Assembly (NCBI GenBank): GCA_003218935.1
Contig: QHPA01000344.1
Location: 10,149-29,035, forward strand
From: Verrucomicrobiota bacterium
GTDB taxonomy: Bacteria > Verrucomicrobiota > Verrucomicrobiia > Limisphaerales > AV2
Direction: 5' to 3'
DNA: 18,887 nucleotides
Of the stretch, positions 1 through 6,868 are shown piece by piece. Made by a program: the position numbers and the translations under genes. Numbering within the stretch: the stretch's first letter is position 1; each line of letters starts with the position of its first letter. The notes beneath the pieces are model-generated. The model was not told where the DNA came from. It made no database searches and saw only the letters and a list, made by a program, of their open reading frames with translations.

Positions 1-1
1 C

Positions 2-883
2 TCGTACGCCCAGTACGCATTGACGAATCAGGGCAAGCAGTTGCGCCCGGCGCTCGTGGCCTTGAGCGCCGCGGCCATTGGCGAGCCGAACGACAGCCTC
101 GTCACCGTCGCGGTCATCATCGAGATGGTTCATCTGGCCACGCTCGCGCACGACGACGTGATGGATGAAGGGGTATTGCGCCGGCAGCAGCCGACGCTTG
201 CGGCGAACTGGGGCAATCAAATTTCCGTGCTGCTCGGAGACTGTCTCTTTGCGCATGCGCTGAAGCTGGCTGCCGGTTTTCCCACGCCTGAAATATGCCG
301 GGCCGTCTCCGCTGCGACCAAAACGGTTTGTTCCGGCGAAATTCTGCAGACCCACCGCCAGCGCCGGCTCCAGTTGTCTCGCGAGGAGTATTTCAAGGTC
401 CTTGAGATGAAGACCGCTGAACTGTTCGCGCTGTCGTGCGAGTTGGGTGCCTGGCTGTGCGGCGCCGCTCCGATGGAGCGCGCGGCGTTACGGCGTTTCG
501 GTCTGGCGCTGGGGACGGCTTACCAGATTTATGACGATTGCCTTGACTTGTTCGGGGCGGAGGCGTTGGTCGGCAAGTCACTGGGCACGGACCTGGCCAA
601 CGGAAAGTTGACGTTGCCGGTGCTCCTGGCACTGGAGCGGTCTGTCGCCCTGGACCAGGCGGAGTTGCAAAAGCTGATCGAGCAGTGGGAAGGGGGAAAT
701 CTGGCGCGCGTGGTCGGGTTGCTGGACAAATACGACGCTCTCGACGGCTCGCGCGGCGTGATTCATCAGTTTCTCGAAAGGGCGCGGCTATGTCTGGCAT
801 CCCTGCCCGAAACGGAAAGCCGGCTGGCTTTGATCGCGCTGACCGGATTTTTGGAGCAACAAACGAGCGCGTTGGGGGTTTGA
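2..883 (+). CDS. Long-chain polyprenyl diphosphate synthase, 5' end outside window
   Basis: This is an all-trans isoprenyl diphosphate synthase that condenses isopentenyl diphosphate onto an allylic diphosphate in the cytoplasm, making side chains for menaquinone. The reading frame is open to the window edge, and the GKQLRPAL motif, normally about 40 to 50 residues into the protein, begins about nine codons in, so the true start lies upstream. An in-frame TTG at position 20 is not a credible start. Both aspartate-rich motifs are present: DDVMD in the first (LAHDDVMDEG) and DDCLD in the second (YQIYDDCLDLFG), followed by GKSLGTDLANGKLTLP, which binds substrate. The fifth residue before the first DDxxD is a small Ala rather than an aromatic residue, which in this family goes with long products (heptaprenyl or longer). 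The stop lies 10 nt before a sigma-factor gene, so co-transcription is likely. The family call is firm. The exact chain length is inference. Confidence 0.93.
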   Translation, partial: SYAQYALTNQGKQLRPALVALSAAAIGEPNDSLVTVAVIIEMVHLATLAHDDVMDEGVLRRQQPTLAANWGNQISVLLGDCLFAHALKLAAGFPTPEICRAVSAATKTVCSGEILQTHRQRRLQLSREEYFKVLEMKTAELFALSCELGAWLCGAAPMERAALRRFGLALGTAYQIYDDCLDLFGAEALVGKSLGTDLANGKLTLPVLLALERSVALDQAELQKLIEQWEGGNLARVVGLLDKYDALDGSRGVIHQFLERARLCLASLPETESRLALIALTGFLEQQTSALGV

Positions 884-893
884 TTACTGTGCC

Positions 894-1517
894 ATGAACG
901 CCAACTTGCTGGAGAAAGCTCGCGTCGCCCCGCCGCCGGAGAGTGATCCGCAGGTGGAGCAGCGGCTGGTCAAGCGCGCCAAATGCGGGGACCTGGAGGC
1001 ATATGACGGGCTGGTGCGCCGTTATCAGGAGCGCATCTACGCCACCATTTACCATATGACCGCTAATCACGAAGACGCCAACGACCTCGCGCAGGAGACA
1101 TTCATCAAGGCTTATCAGGCGCTCAAATCGTTCAAGGGTGACTCCAGCTTTTTCACCTGGGTTTACCGCATCGCCGTCAACAAGACCATTAACTTCCTCA
1201 AACAGCGGAAGAACAAGACGCACATGAGCCTGAACGATCTGGACTTCAACACCGAACATGACGCAGACCTGCTCGCGTTGATCTCCGAGAAGACGCCGCG
1301 GCGGGAGGTCAACCTGATCGAGCTGCAGGAGAAATTGAACATCGCCATGCAAAAACTGTCTCAAGTCCATAGATTGGTAGTCACGTTGCATGATGTGCAA
1401 GGTCTGTCGCACGAAGAGATCAGCAGGATTATGGACTGCAATACGGGGACCGTTCGTTCGCGCCTCTTTTACGCTCGACAACAGTTACAGGCTTATTTGT
1501 CCGATTATTTGAAGTGA
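894..1517 (+). CDS. ECF-type RNA polymerase sigma factor (RpoE/SigW-like)
   Basis: A 207-residue sigma-70 family factor of the extracytoplasmic-function type that directs RNA polymerase to a stress or envelope regulon. Region 2 spans about residues 38-110, with the core-binding and -10 recognition segment DANDLAQETFIKAY and the FFTWVYRIAVNKTINFLK helix. Region 4 spans about 150-202, with a helix-turn-helix around LSHEEISRIMDCNTGTVRSR. The two are joined by a linker typical of ECF factors, and region 3 is absent. The ATG at 894 follows the upstream stop by 10 nt. The stop codon (TGA 1515-1517) is immediately followed by the putative anti-sigma gene. Which signal and promoters it serves cannot be told from the sequence. 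Confidence 0.95.
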   Translation: MNANLLEKARVAPPPESDPQVEQRLVKRAKCGDLEAYDGLVRRYQERIYATIYHMTANHEDANDLAQETFIKAYQALKSFKGDSSFFTWVYRIAVNKTINFLKQRKNKTHMSLNDLDFNTEHDADLLALISEKTPRREVNLIELQEKLNIAMQKLSQVHRLVVTLHDVQGLSHEEISRIMDCNTGTVRSRLFYARQQLQAYLSDYLK

Positions 1518-1519
1518 CC

Positions 1520-1996
1520 ATGAACCCCGCTCCGCAGGATTTTGATCAGTTGAGAAAGTTGCTCGCGCTCAAACGCCACGAGCAGCCGCCGCCTGGTTAC
1601 TTCAATCACTTTTCAGACAAGGTCATCGCCCGCATCGAGGCCCAAGGGCTGGTGATGCGGCCCTCGTGGCGGCAACGACTGTTTCCAGAACTCGACGCCA
1701 AGCCCGTTCTGGCGTGCGCCTACGGGTTGATCATCACCGGTTTGCTCGTGGTCGGGCTGGGAGTCTCGCAATCGCTCGAGTCCGAGGAAAGTCCCGCCCC
1801 CACATTGGGCAGTCCGTGGTTTGCGCAGACGCCCGCGCCCGCCTCGCTGTCGTCCGGCGCTGCGGTTGCCCGCCCGCTGACTGGACAAACCGACCTGACT
1901 TCCAGCGTAGACCCTGTCTTCACCAGCAGCCCTCCACGATTTCTGTTTGACGTGAATCAGTTGCGATTCGAGCGGGCGAGTTACGATCTCCACTGA
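1520..1996 (+). CDS. Putative membrane anti-sigma factor partner of the ECF sigma
   Basis: A 158-residue protein with a cytoplasmic N-terminal segment (LRKLLALKRHEQPPPGYF, then FSDKVIARIEAQ), one clear transmembrane helix at about residues 63-88 (ACAYGLIITGLLVVGLGV), and a Pro/Ser/Thr-rich outer part. Its position right after an ECF sigma gene and this topology fit an anti-sigma factor that holds the sigma at the membrane. No zinc-binding HxxxCxxC motif is visible in the N-terminus, so it is not a classical ZAS anti-sigma. An in-frame GTG at 1514 overlaps the sigma stop as GTGA and could be used for translational coupling. The ATG at 1520, two nucleotides past that stop, is chosen here. The role is inferred from context. 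Reading frame and membrane helix are seen directly. Confidence 0.75.
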   Translation: MNPAPQDFDQLRKLLALKRHEQPPPGYFNHFSDKVIARIEAQGLVMRPSWRQRLFPELDAKPVLACAYGLIITGLLVVGLGVSQSLESEESPAPTLGSPWFAQTPAPASLSSGAAVARPLTGQTDLTSSVDPVFTSSPPRFLFDVNQLRFERASYDLH

Positions 1997-2013
1997 GGCT
2001 GAACGATGTGCCT

Positions 2014-3477
2014 TCAGAACTTTTCCATCACCATCGTTTCATTCTCTTCGGTCAGATAGAGCCGCCCGTCTCTGATGGTCGCTTCAACAGCGGCCGATTT
2101 CTTCCCGTTGCCGAATTGGAAGCCGCCGGCCTGCGACTGCATCGTCAACTCGTATTTGTCCTCCTCACCTTTCCAGTTTCCTTGGGCCAGAACGACGATT
2201 GGTAACTTCGCAATTTCTGCTGCAATTGCCGCGGGCGTAGGCGGGGCCGCCGCCGGAGCAGCGGGGCTCACGACCACGGGTGGAGGCGTCGGAGCCCGGG
2301 CGGGCGCGGCGCGACCATAGCGTTGCATTTGGGGCGAAACGCTCGGCGAGGTCGGCTGCACAGGAGCGGGAGCGGTTGCGCGCACGGTCGGCACCGGCTT
2401 CCTTGCCGTGCCTTCCGCGAACCCTTTCAAGTCGCCGAGGTATTTCTGCATGAGCGCCATCACGTCCGGCCCTTTCAGTTTCACGTTGTTGTCCGGCGTA
2501 ACGACGAGAGTGTAGCCTTTCACGAACTCCAACTGTTGCTTCAACAGCTTCATTTCGACGGTCGTCAACCGGGACCGCTTCTTCTTCTCCTGGAGCAAAG
2601 TGGCGTAGGGATCCAGTTGCCATCGGCCCAGTATTTTCATGTCCGCGAATTTGGGCGACTCGCCCGTCTTCAGATACTCTAACAAATCCTTGAGGTCGGT
2701 CTGTTGCAGTTGCTGGATGATTTCCTGGTTGCTGAGGATGGCCTGTGTCTTGGGATGGTTGATGACCTGGCTGACCGGGGCCTGCGTCGCCAGCATGTTC
2801 TGGTATTCGGTATCGTTGGCGATGTCCTGGAATTCCTGGCGCTCGGCCAGCGAGAGAAACGGCGGGTAGGCGGAAAGCCGGCTTTCCAGAAGCCGATTGT
2901 GGTAAATCAAACCCATGATGTCGGACGCGAGATAATATTTATCCGGTGTAGGGTCGAACGCCGCCACGGTTTTTTCCAGTCCGCTCGAACGCAGATCGGC
3001 CCGCGCCTGGTTGAGATACTTCACCAGCCCCGTCTCGTTTTCGCCCGCTGAAACCTGCGTCGTGAGATAACCGAGAATGTAAATCACCAGCCCCACCAGA
3101 ATCGCGTAGGCCGCGCCGGCGACCAATCCCATGCTCACTCCCAATCGTTTGTTCAGCCGTTCCCAGCTCAGCCGGTGATAATCGTCGGTCTGGTATTTGT
3201 AGTATAGACTGACCTTCCAGTGGACGATGAACCCTACGATGATGAAAATCATCCCGATGAAGAAGAAGACGATAACCGGCGGCAAGAGAATGCTCCAGAT
3301 CGGGTTCTTCAACCCCACCAGCGGCACCAACGATTTGACGAGTGGGCTCAGTGGCACAGCCAGGAATACCCCCAGCATCAAACCCATGAGTGGGAAAATC
3401 ATACGAACCGCCCCTTTCGCGTAACCGACCGCGCCAAACAGGGCGAACAGCAGCAGGGCCATAATCCAGATGATCAT
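2014..3477 (-). CDS. CvpA family membrane protein with Pro/Ala-rich tail
   Basis: A 487-residue inner-membrane protein. The first about 165 residues carry four hydrophobic segments (MIIWIMALLLFALFGAVGY; MIFPLMGLMLGVFLAVPL; WSILLPPVIVFFFIGMIFII; a later LVAGAAYAILVGLVIYIL) in the arrangement of the CvpA/colicin V production family. A long charged region of about 220 residues follows, then a Pro/Ala-rich linker, then a conserved-looking C-terminal unit (VVLAQGNWKGEEDKYELTM to the end). Typical CvpA proteins are only about 160-200 residues, so roughly 300 residues are extra. The ATG at 3477 is chosen because it starts directly on the first membrane helix; a GTG 26 codons upstream is also open. 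It is convergent with the anti-sigma gene, with only 17 bp between stops. The molecular role of CvpA homologues in PVC bacteria is not established. Confidence 0.8.
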   Translation of the reverse strand: MIIWIMALLLFALFGAVGYAKGAVRMIFPLMGLMLGVFLAVPLSPLVKSLVPLVGLKNPIWSILLPPVIVFFFIGMIFIIVGFIVHWKVSLYYKYQTDDYHRLSWERLNKRLGVSMGLVAGAAYAILVGLVIYILGYLTTQVSAGENETGLVKYLNQARADLRSSGLEKTVAAFDPTPDKYYLASDIMGLIYHNRLLESRLSAYPPFLSLAERQEFQDIANDTEYQNMLATQAPVSQVINHPKTQAILSNQEIIQQLQQTDLKDLLEYLKTGESPKFADMKILGRWQLDPYATLLQEKKKRSRLTTVEMKLLKQQLEFVKGYTLVVTPDNNVKLKGPDVMALMQKYLGDLKGFAEGTARKPVPTVRATAPAPVQPTSPSVSPQMQRYGRAAPARAPTPPPVVVSPAAPAAAPPTPAAIAAEIAKLPIVVLAQGNWKGEEDKYELTMQSQAGGFQFGNGKKSAAVEATIRDGRLYLTEENETMVMEKF

Positions 3478-3675
3478 GCCCGCAACATAATTCGGCGCGC
3501 CCGAAAAGCACGGAAAAAATTTGCCCGACCAAACGATTCCCCGGCGCCGTGGCACCAGCCGATTTCGGGCCTCAGACCGAATGTTCCCGACGATTCGAGT
3601 TTACTTTTGAAACAATTCTTCTACTTATCCGTCATACTCAACGCCGGCCCCGCCGGTCAATATTCACTCACGGAC
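3478..3675. promoter_or_regulatory. Divergent intergenic region between CvpA-type and Rieske genes
   Basis: These 198 bases separate two divergently oriented genes and must hold promoters for both if they are first in their transcripts. The stretch around 3595-3650 is visibly AT-richer than its surroundings (it includes TTTACTTTTGAAACAATTC), as expected of a promoter of the Rieske operon, but no convincing -35/-10 pair was found. No RNA gene or strong hairpin was seen. Confidence 0.35.
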
Positions 3676-4221
3676 ATGGAAACACATGACGTTCCGCAGC
3701 AACCTGCGCGGCGCAATTTCATCAAAAAGACCTGCGCCGTTTTCGTCGGCGCCGTAACCGGTCTGGTTCCGGCCATTTCGGGGTTGATCGTTTTCCTCGA
3801 CCCGCTCCGGCGCAAATCCCAGGACAGCGACGCGGTCCTGGTGGCTTCGCTCAGTTCGCTGCCCGCGGACGGCGTGCCGCGCAAGTTTTCCGTCATCGCC
3901 AGTCACACCGATGCGTGGAACCGCATGCCGCGCGTGCCGGTGGGCGCCGTTTATCTGCGGCGCATCGGCGACGAGCAAGTGCAGGCTTTCAATGTCATTT
4001 GCCCGCACGCCGGCTGTTTCGTGGACTACGACTTGTCGAAGAAAAGTTATCATTGTCCCTGCCACAACAGCAGTTTCGCGCTCGACGGCCGGATCGCCGA
4101 TCCGAAAAGCCCCAGCCCGCGCGGTCTGGATGAACTGGACGTTGACCTCCGCAACGGCAATGAAATCTGGGTGAAATTTCAAAACTTCCGCGCCGGCGAT
4201 AAAGAAAAGATTCCCGCGTGA
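3676..4221 (+). CDS. Rieske iron-sulfur protein of a bc-type quinol oxidase complex
   Basis: A 181-residue Rieske [2Fe-2S] subunit that takes the first electron from menaquinol and passes it to a c-type haem. Cluster ligands are visible as C109-P-H111-A-G-C114 and C127-P-C129-H130. C109, H111, C127 and H130 would bind the cluster, while C114 and C129 can form the stabilising disulfide. The N-terminus has a twin-arginine-like signal (ARRNFIKKT, residues 11-19) before a hydrophobic anchor (about 21-41), matching Tat export of folded Rieske proteins. The open frame extends far upstream, but the ATG at 3676 gives the expected anchor and length. The stop TGA overlaps the next gene's ATG by one base, so the two are translationally coupled. 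Identification is very secure. Confidence 0.95.
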   Translation: METHDVPQQPARRNFIKKTCAVFVGAVTGLVPAISGLIVFLDPLRRKSQDSDAVLVASLSSLPADGVPRKFSVIASHTDAWNRMPRVPVGAVYLRRIGDEQVQAFNVICPHAGCFVDYDLSKKSYHCPCHNSSFALDGRIADPKSPSPRGLDELDVDLRNGNEIWVKFQNFRAGDKEKIPA

Positions 4222-6050
4222 TGGACCGGCTGCTCAACTGGCGCGATCGCCGCACTGTTTATCGGCGCATCATCGAGTATGCGCTTTACGAAAACATCCC
4301 GGGTGGCGCGCGCTGGCGTTACATCTGGGGCAGCACCCTGGTCTTTTGCCTCTCCGTCCAGTTCATCACCGGACTTTTTCTCTGGATGTCCTACAGCCCG
4401 AGTTCGCAGACGGCGTGGGAAAGCGTTTATTACATCCAGAACGAGATGACTTGCGGCTGGCTGCTGCGCGGCATTCACCACTTCACTGCCTCGGTGATGA
4501 ACGTCCTGCTCGTCTTGCACCTGATGCAAGTGGTCATCGACGGGGCCTACAAAGCCCCGCGCGAAATCAACTTCTGGTTGGGCCTCGGCCTCCTGCTGCT
4601 CGTGCTGGCCCTCTCGCTTACCGGCTACCTGCTGCCCTGGGACCAGAAAGGTTACTGGGCCACAAAAGTCGCCACGAACATCATGGCCATTGCTCCGGTC
4701 GTCGGCCCCGCGTTGCAACGCCTCGTCATCGGCGGGGCCGATTACGGCCACCACACCCTGACGCGCTTTTTTGCCCTACACGCCGGCGTGCTGCCCGCGT
4801 GTGTCGTCGTGCTCCTCGTGTGGCACATCTTCCTCTTTCGCCGCCATGGCATCACCGCCAAAGACCCGAAACGCAGGCCGGACGAATATTTCTGGCCCGA
4901 CCAGGTGCTCAACGATGCGGTCGCCTGTCTCGCGGTGCTGGCGGCCGTTCTGTTCCTGGTCCTGCGCCCCTGGCTGTTCCACACGGGCGAAGACCTCGGC
5001 GCTGAACTGGCGGCTCCCGCTGATCCGTCCGAAACTTACTCCGCGGCGCGGCCGGAATGGTATTTCCTGTTCCTGTATGAGTTTCTGAAGTATTTCCGCG
5101 CCAGCCACAGTCTGCTGGGCCTGAGCCATGAGGTCTGGGGCGCCATCGTCATTCCGGGTGTCATCATGGGAATTATTTTCCTCATGCCGATCATTGGGCG
5201 CTGGAAACTGGGGCACAGATTCAACGTCGGTCTTTCCTTTTCGCTGCTCGGCGGGGTGATCCTGTTGACCTACCTGGCCGTGACCGAAGACAAACGCAAG
5301 CCGGCGTTCAAAGCAGCGGTCGAAGAGGCCAGGCGCAACGCGCACCGCGTCAAGGTGCTCGCTGAATCGCCCTCTGGCATCCCGCGCGAAGGCGCGGTTA
5401 CGCTCCTGCGCAACGACCCCTTGACGCAAGGCCCCAAACTCTTCGCCAAAAACTGCGCGAGCTGCCATCGCTACGATGGCCGCGATGGCACCGGCCGCCA
5501 GCTCCAGGACCCGCCTGAAGCTTCCGACCTCAACGGCTTTGCCAGCCGTGAATGGCTCGCCGGCCTGCTCGACCCCGAGCGCATCGACAGTCCGCACTAC
5601 TTCGGGGGGACGAAATTCAAAGAGGGCAAAATGGTGAAGTTCGTCAAAAAAGATGTCGCCGGCTTTTCACTCGAACAGAAAGAGCAGCTCAAAAAAGTCA
5701 TCGCCGCGCTCTCCGCCGAAGCCGAACTCAAATCCCGGCGCAAGCTCGACCAGCGCGACGCTGCCCTCATTGCCGAAGGCAGGACCCTGATTGCGAGCGA
5801 AGCCATGCGCTGCACCGAGTGCCACCAGTTCCACAAGCCGGACGAAGACGCCACCGCGCCCGACCTGACCGGCTACGGCTCGCGCGACTGGCTCATTGAT
5901 TTTATCTCCAACCCGGCCCACGCGCGTTTCTACAGCAAGCGCAACGACCGCATGCCCGCCTTCGGCCAGGACAAGGTACTCGACGACCAGGCTATCGGCC
6001 TCATCGCCGACTGGCTCCGCGGGGACTGGTACGAGCCGTCGCCACCGTGA
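4221..6050 (+). CDS. Cytochrome b fused to two C-terminal cytochrome c domains
   Basis: A 609-residue membrane subunit of a quinol:electron-acceptor oxidoreductase. Residues 1-360 are a full cytochrome b. The haem-b ligands fit H86 and H100 (RGIHHFTASVM, VLHLMQVV) paired with H187 and H202 (FALHAGVLP, VWHIFLF). The PEWY quinol-site motif is at 278-281. After a hydrophilic linker come two c-type haem sites, C412-A-S-C-H416 and C531-T-E-C-H535; MPAF at 578 is a likely axial Met for the second. There is no separate cytochrome c1 gene, so the fused haems probably replace it. The 14- and 15-residue spacing between His pairs is the cytochrome b6 pattern. An in-frame GTG at 4218 is also possible; the ATG at 4221 is preferred. 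It forms an operon with the Rieske gene. Family is certain; electron acceptor is unknown. Confidence 0.95.
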   Translation: MDRLLNWRDRRTVYRRIIEYALYENIPGGARWRYIWGSTLVFCLSVQFITGLFLWMSYSPSSQTAWESVYYIQNEMTCGWLLRGIHHFTASVMNVLLVLHLMQVVIDGAYKAPREINFWLGLGLLLLVLALSLTGYLLPWDQKGYWATKVATNIMAIAPVVGPALQRLVIGGADYGHHTLTRFFALHAGVLPACVVVLLVWHIFLFRRHGITAKDPKRRPDEYFWPDQVLNDAVACLAVLAAVLFLVLRPWLFHTGEDLGAELAAPADPSETYSAARPEWYFLFLYEFLKYFRASHSLLGLSHEVWGAIVIPGVIMGIIFLMPIIGRWKLGHRFNVGLSFSLLGGVILLTYLAVTEDKRKPAFKAAVEEARRNAHRVKVLAESPSGIPREGAVTLLRNDPLTQGPKLFAKNCASCHRYDGRDGTGRQLQDPPEASDLNGFASREWLAGLLDPERIDSPHYFGGTKFKEGKMVKFVKKDVAGFSLEQKEQLKKVIAALSAEAELKSRRKLDQRDAALIAEGRTLIASEAMRCTECHQFHKPDEDATAPDLTGYGSRDWLIDFISNPAHARFYSKRNDRMPAFGQDKVLDDQAIGLIADWLRGDWYEPSPP

Positions 6051-6070
6051 ACGCGAACCTGCGTCGTCCT

Positions 6071-6190
6071 GGATGTTGGATGTTCGACGTTGGAAGTTGA
6101 ATGTTGAATGTTTTTCCCCCTTCTGAGGGTGGCGCGAGACTCCGGCGCGCCATCCGGGCAGAACGTCCAACGTTCAACATTGAACCTCGA
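6071..6190. repeat. Imperfect inverted repeat built from TTGAATGTT-type units
   Basis: Just after the cytochrome b-c-c stop lies a run of degenerate 9-bp units (GGATGTTGG, TGTTCGACG, TTGGAAGTT, GAATGTTGAATGTT) at 6071-6112. An inverted partner at 6162-6184 pairs with 6090-6112 at 17 of 23 positions. The loop (6113-6161) holds a further small stem, TGGCGCG/CGCGCCA (6130-6136 with 6145-6151). The pattern matches dispersed intergenic repeats common in Verrucomicrobiota genomes. It has no coding function; the short ORFs across it are by-products. The integrase remnant is broken at its right edge. Confidence 0.7.
6128..6144 (+). repeat. 17-bp dispersed repeat, copy 1
   Basis: GGTGGCGCGAGACTCCG here matches GGTGGGGCGAGACTCCG at 18592-18608 in 16 of 17 bases. 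Both copies sit inside hairpin-forming intergenic sequence about 12.4 kb apart, which points to a genome-wide repeat family. Confidence 0.6.
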
Positions 6191-6194
6191 ATAC

Positions 6195-6411
6195 TGGACG
6201 CTCCTCGGCTGGCCGTGCGAATGCTGGTCGAAAAAATCCGAATCCACTCCTCCCGTCTCCAGCTCACATACGTATCTTCGGTGCGACGCGCATAGCGCCT
6301 CAGCCGCAATTGTTGCCGAAACACATCCGTCAACATGCGCGGCGGCTTCGAAGTCCCTTTCAGGTGCTGGAAGCGTTCAGGGGGCGAGGCTTTCGTCGGT
6401 TGGCTATTCAA
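6195..6411 (-). pseudogene. intI: Truncated, frameshifted integron-integrase (IntI-like) N-terminus
   Basis: On the minus strand, from about 6351 downward, the frame reads KPPRMLTDVFRQQLRL then RRYARRTEDTYVSW. This is the N-terminal core-binding motif of integron integrases and related tyrosine recombinases (compare R-T-E-x-x-Y-V-x-W in IntI1). After WIRIF the alignment continues only in another frame (FFDQHSHGQPRSV, resembling the FIRFHGVRHP segment of IntI1), so at least one frameshift is present. The match ends near 6195, where the TTGAATGTT-type repeat begins; the catalytic R-H-R-Y domain is absent. A likely original start is the ATG at 6336 or a start slightly upstream. Opposite orientation to the downstream gene array is the classical integron layout. 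The sequence is non-functional as it stands. Confidence 0.62.
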
Positions 6412-6519
6412 CAGGAACTATGAGCTTGCCGCTGTCACTAAAGCAATTAACCTTAAATCACAACAATGAAATCGCAGCCAATAGCACCGCAGTCCTTAGG
6501 CACACTTTAACTGTTCGGC
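6412..6519 (+). other. attI-like segment ending in core site GTTCGGC (6513-6519)
   Basis: This 108-bp stretch lies between the 5' end of the integrase remnant and the first array gene, where the primary recombination site attI sits in an integron. It ends in GTTCGGC at 6513-6519, close to the GTTRRRY core consensus, seven bases of spacer-plus-core before the next ATG. It lacks the long inverted repeat of an attC, as expected of attI. It is visibly AT-richer than flanking DNA. A 14-codon ORF (ATG 6466 to TAA 6510) ends three bases before the core site. The cassette promoter could lie here, but no clear -35/-10 pair was seen. Confidence 0.45.
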
Positions 6520-6525
6520 GGAAGC

Positions 6526-6756
6526 ATGACGTCCAAATCCAAACCTACAGTTATCGCGGTCGTCGCGTTGGTCGTCTTAGAAGCGCTGACGTTTTATGCT
6601 TATTCGTTTCTCTTGTTGCTTGAAGGCCAGCCGGCTCGTCATGACGATCCGACATTGAAGGCATGGGCATGGGTTCTTCTGGCTGCGATGGTGCTGGAGC
6701 TGTTCGGCGCGTTTTGCTGGATCTTCTGGGCAAGCAAACGGCCGAGGCCGCAGTGA
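6526..6756 (+). CDS. Small two-helix membrane protein, first cassette gene
   Basis: A 76-residue protein not recognised as a known family. It has two hydrophobic segments, about residues 8-32 (TVIAVVALVVLEALTFYAYS) and 44-68 (AWAWVLLAAMVLELFGAF), joined by a short polar loop (EGQPARHDDP), and a basic end (SKRPRPQ), so it should sit in the inner membrane as a hairpin. GGCGGAAG just before the ATG may serve as a ribosome-binding site. The gene begins six bases after a core site GTTCGGC and is followed by a well-formed attC site, the organisation of an integron gene cassette. Composition is less GC-rich than the neighbouring housekeeping genes. Expression would depend on an upstream cassette promoter. 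Confidence 0.65.
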   Translation: MTSKSKPTVIAVVALVVLEALTFYAYSFLLLLEGQPARHDDPTLKAWAWVLLAAMVLELFGAFCWIFWASKRPRPQ

Positions 6757-6772
6757 GTACGAGTATTCTAGA

Positions 6773-6865
6773 GCCGAACCAGATCACTGCACACAACGCC
6801 GGGATCGAGTCTGGGTTGACAATCGCACCCCGTCGGCCCGGCGTGTGTGAGTTCCGTCGTTCGAC
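6773..6865 (+). other. attC: attC recombination site 1
   Basis: A 93-bp imperfect palindrome with full attC architecture. Outer boxes are R'' GCCGAAC (6773-6779) and R' GTTCGAC (6859-6865), complementary at 6 of 7. Symmetric six-base spacers follow. The stem pairs ACT (6786-6788) with AGT (6850-6852), CACACA (6790-6795) with TGTGTG (6844-6849), and CGCCGGG (6797-6803) with CCCGGCG (6837-6843). G6789 and A6796 stay unpaired on one arm only, which are the extrahelical bases that set strand polarity for IntI. It separates two same-strand small genes. Confidence 0.8.
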
Positions 6866-6868
6866 TGT

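Noticed and set aside
393..1481. Long minus-strand open frame of 362 codons opposite the prenyl synthase and sigma genes
   Set aside because: It is antisense to two clearly conserved genes, its C-terminal half is low-complexity Pro/Arg/Thr, and it shows no family motif. It is a by-product of GC-rich codon use.
4218..4220. GTG as start of the cytochrome b fusion
   Set aside because: It is immediately followed by an ATG in the same frame that overlaps the Rieske stop by one base, a common coupling arrangement, so the ATG is more likely.
4776..5597. Minus-strand open frame opposite the cytochrome b-c-c gene
   Set aside because: It overlaps a certain gene completely and its composition is typical of an antisense shadow.
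6071..6190. CRISPR-like repeats
   Set aside because: The units are short, degenerate, directly adjacent and partly inverted, with no regular spacers and no cas genes.
6001..6195. Continuation of the minus-strand frame beyond the integrase remnant
   Set aside because: The residues come from translating the TTGAATGTT-type repeat (FNIQLPTSNIQHP) and the end of the cytochrome gene, not from a protein family.
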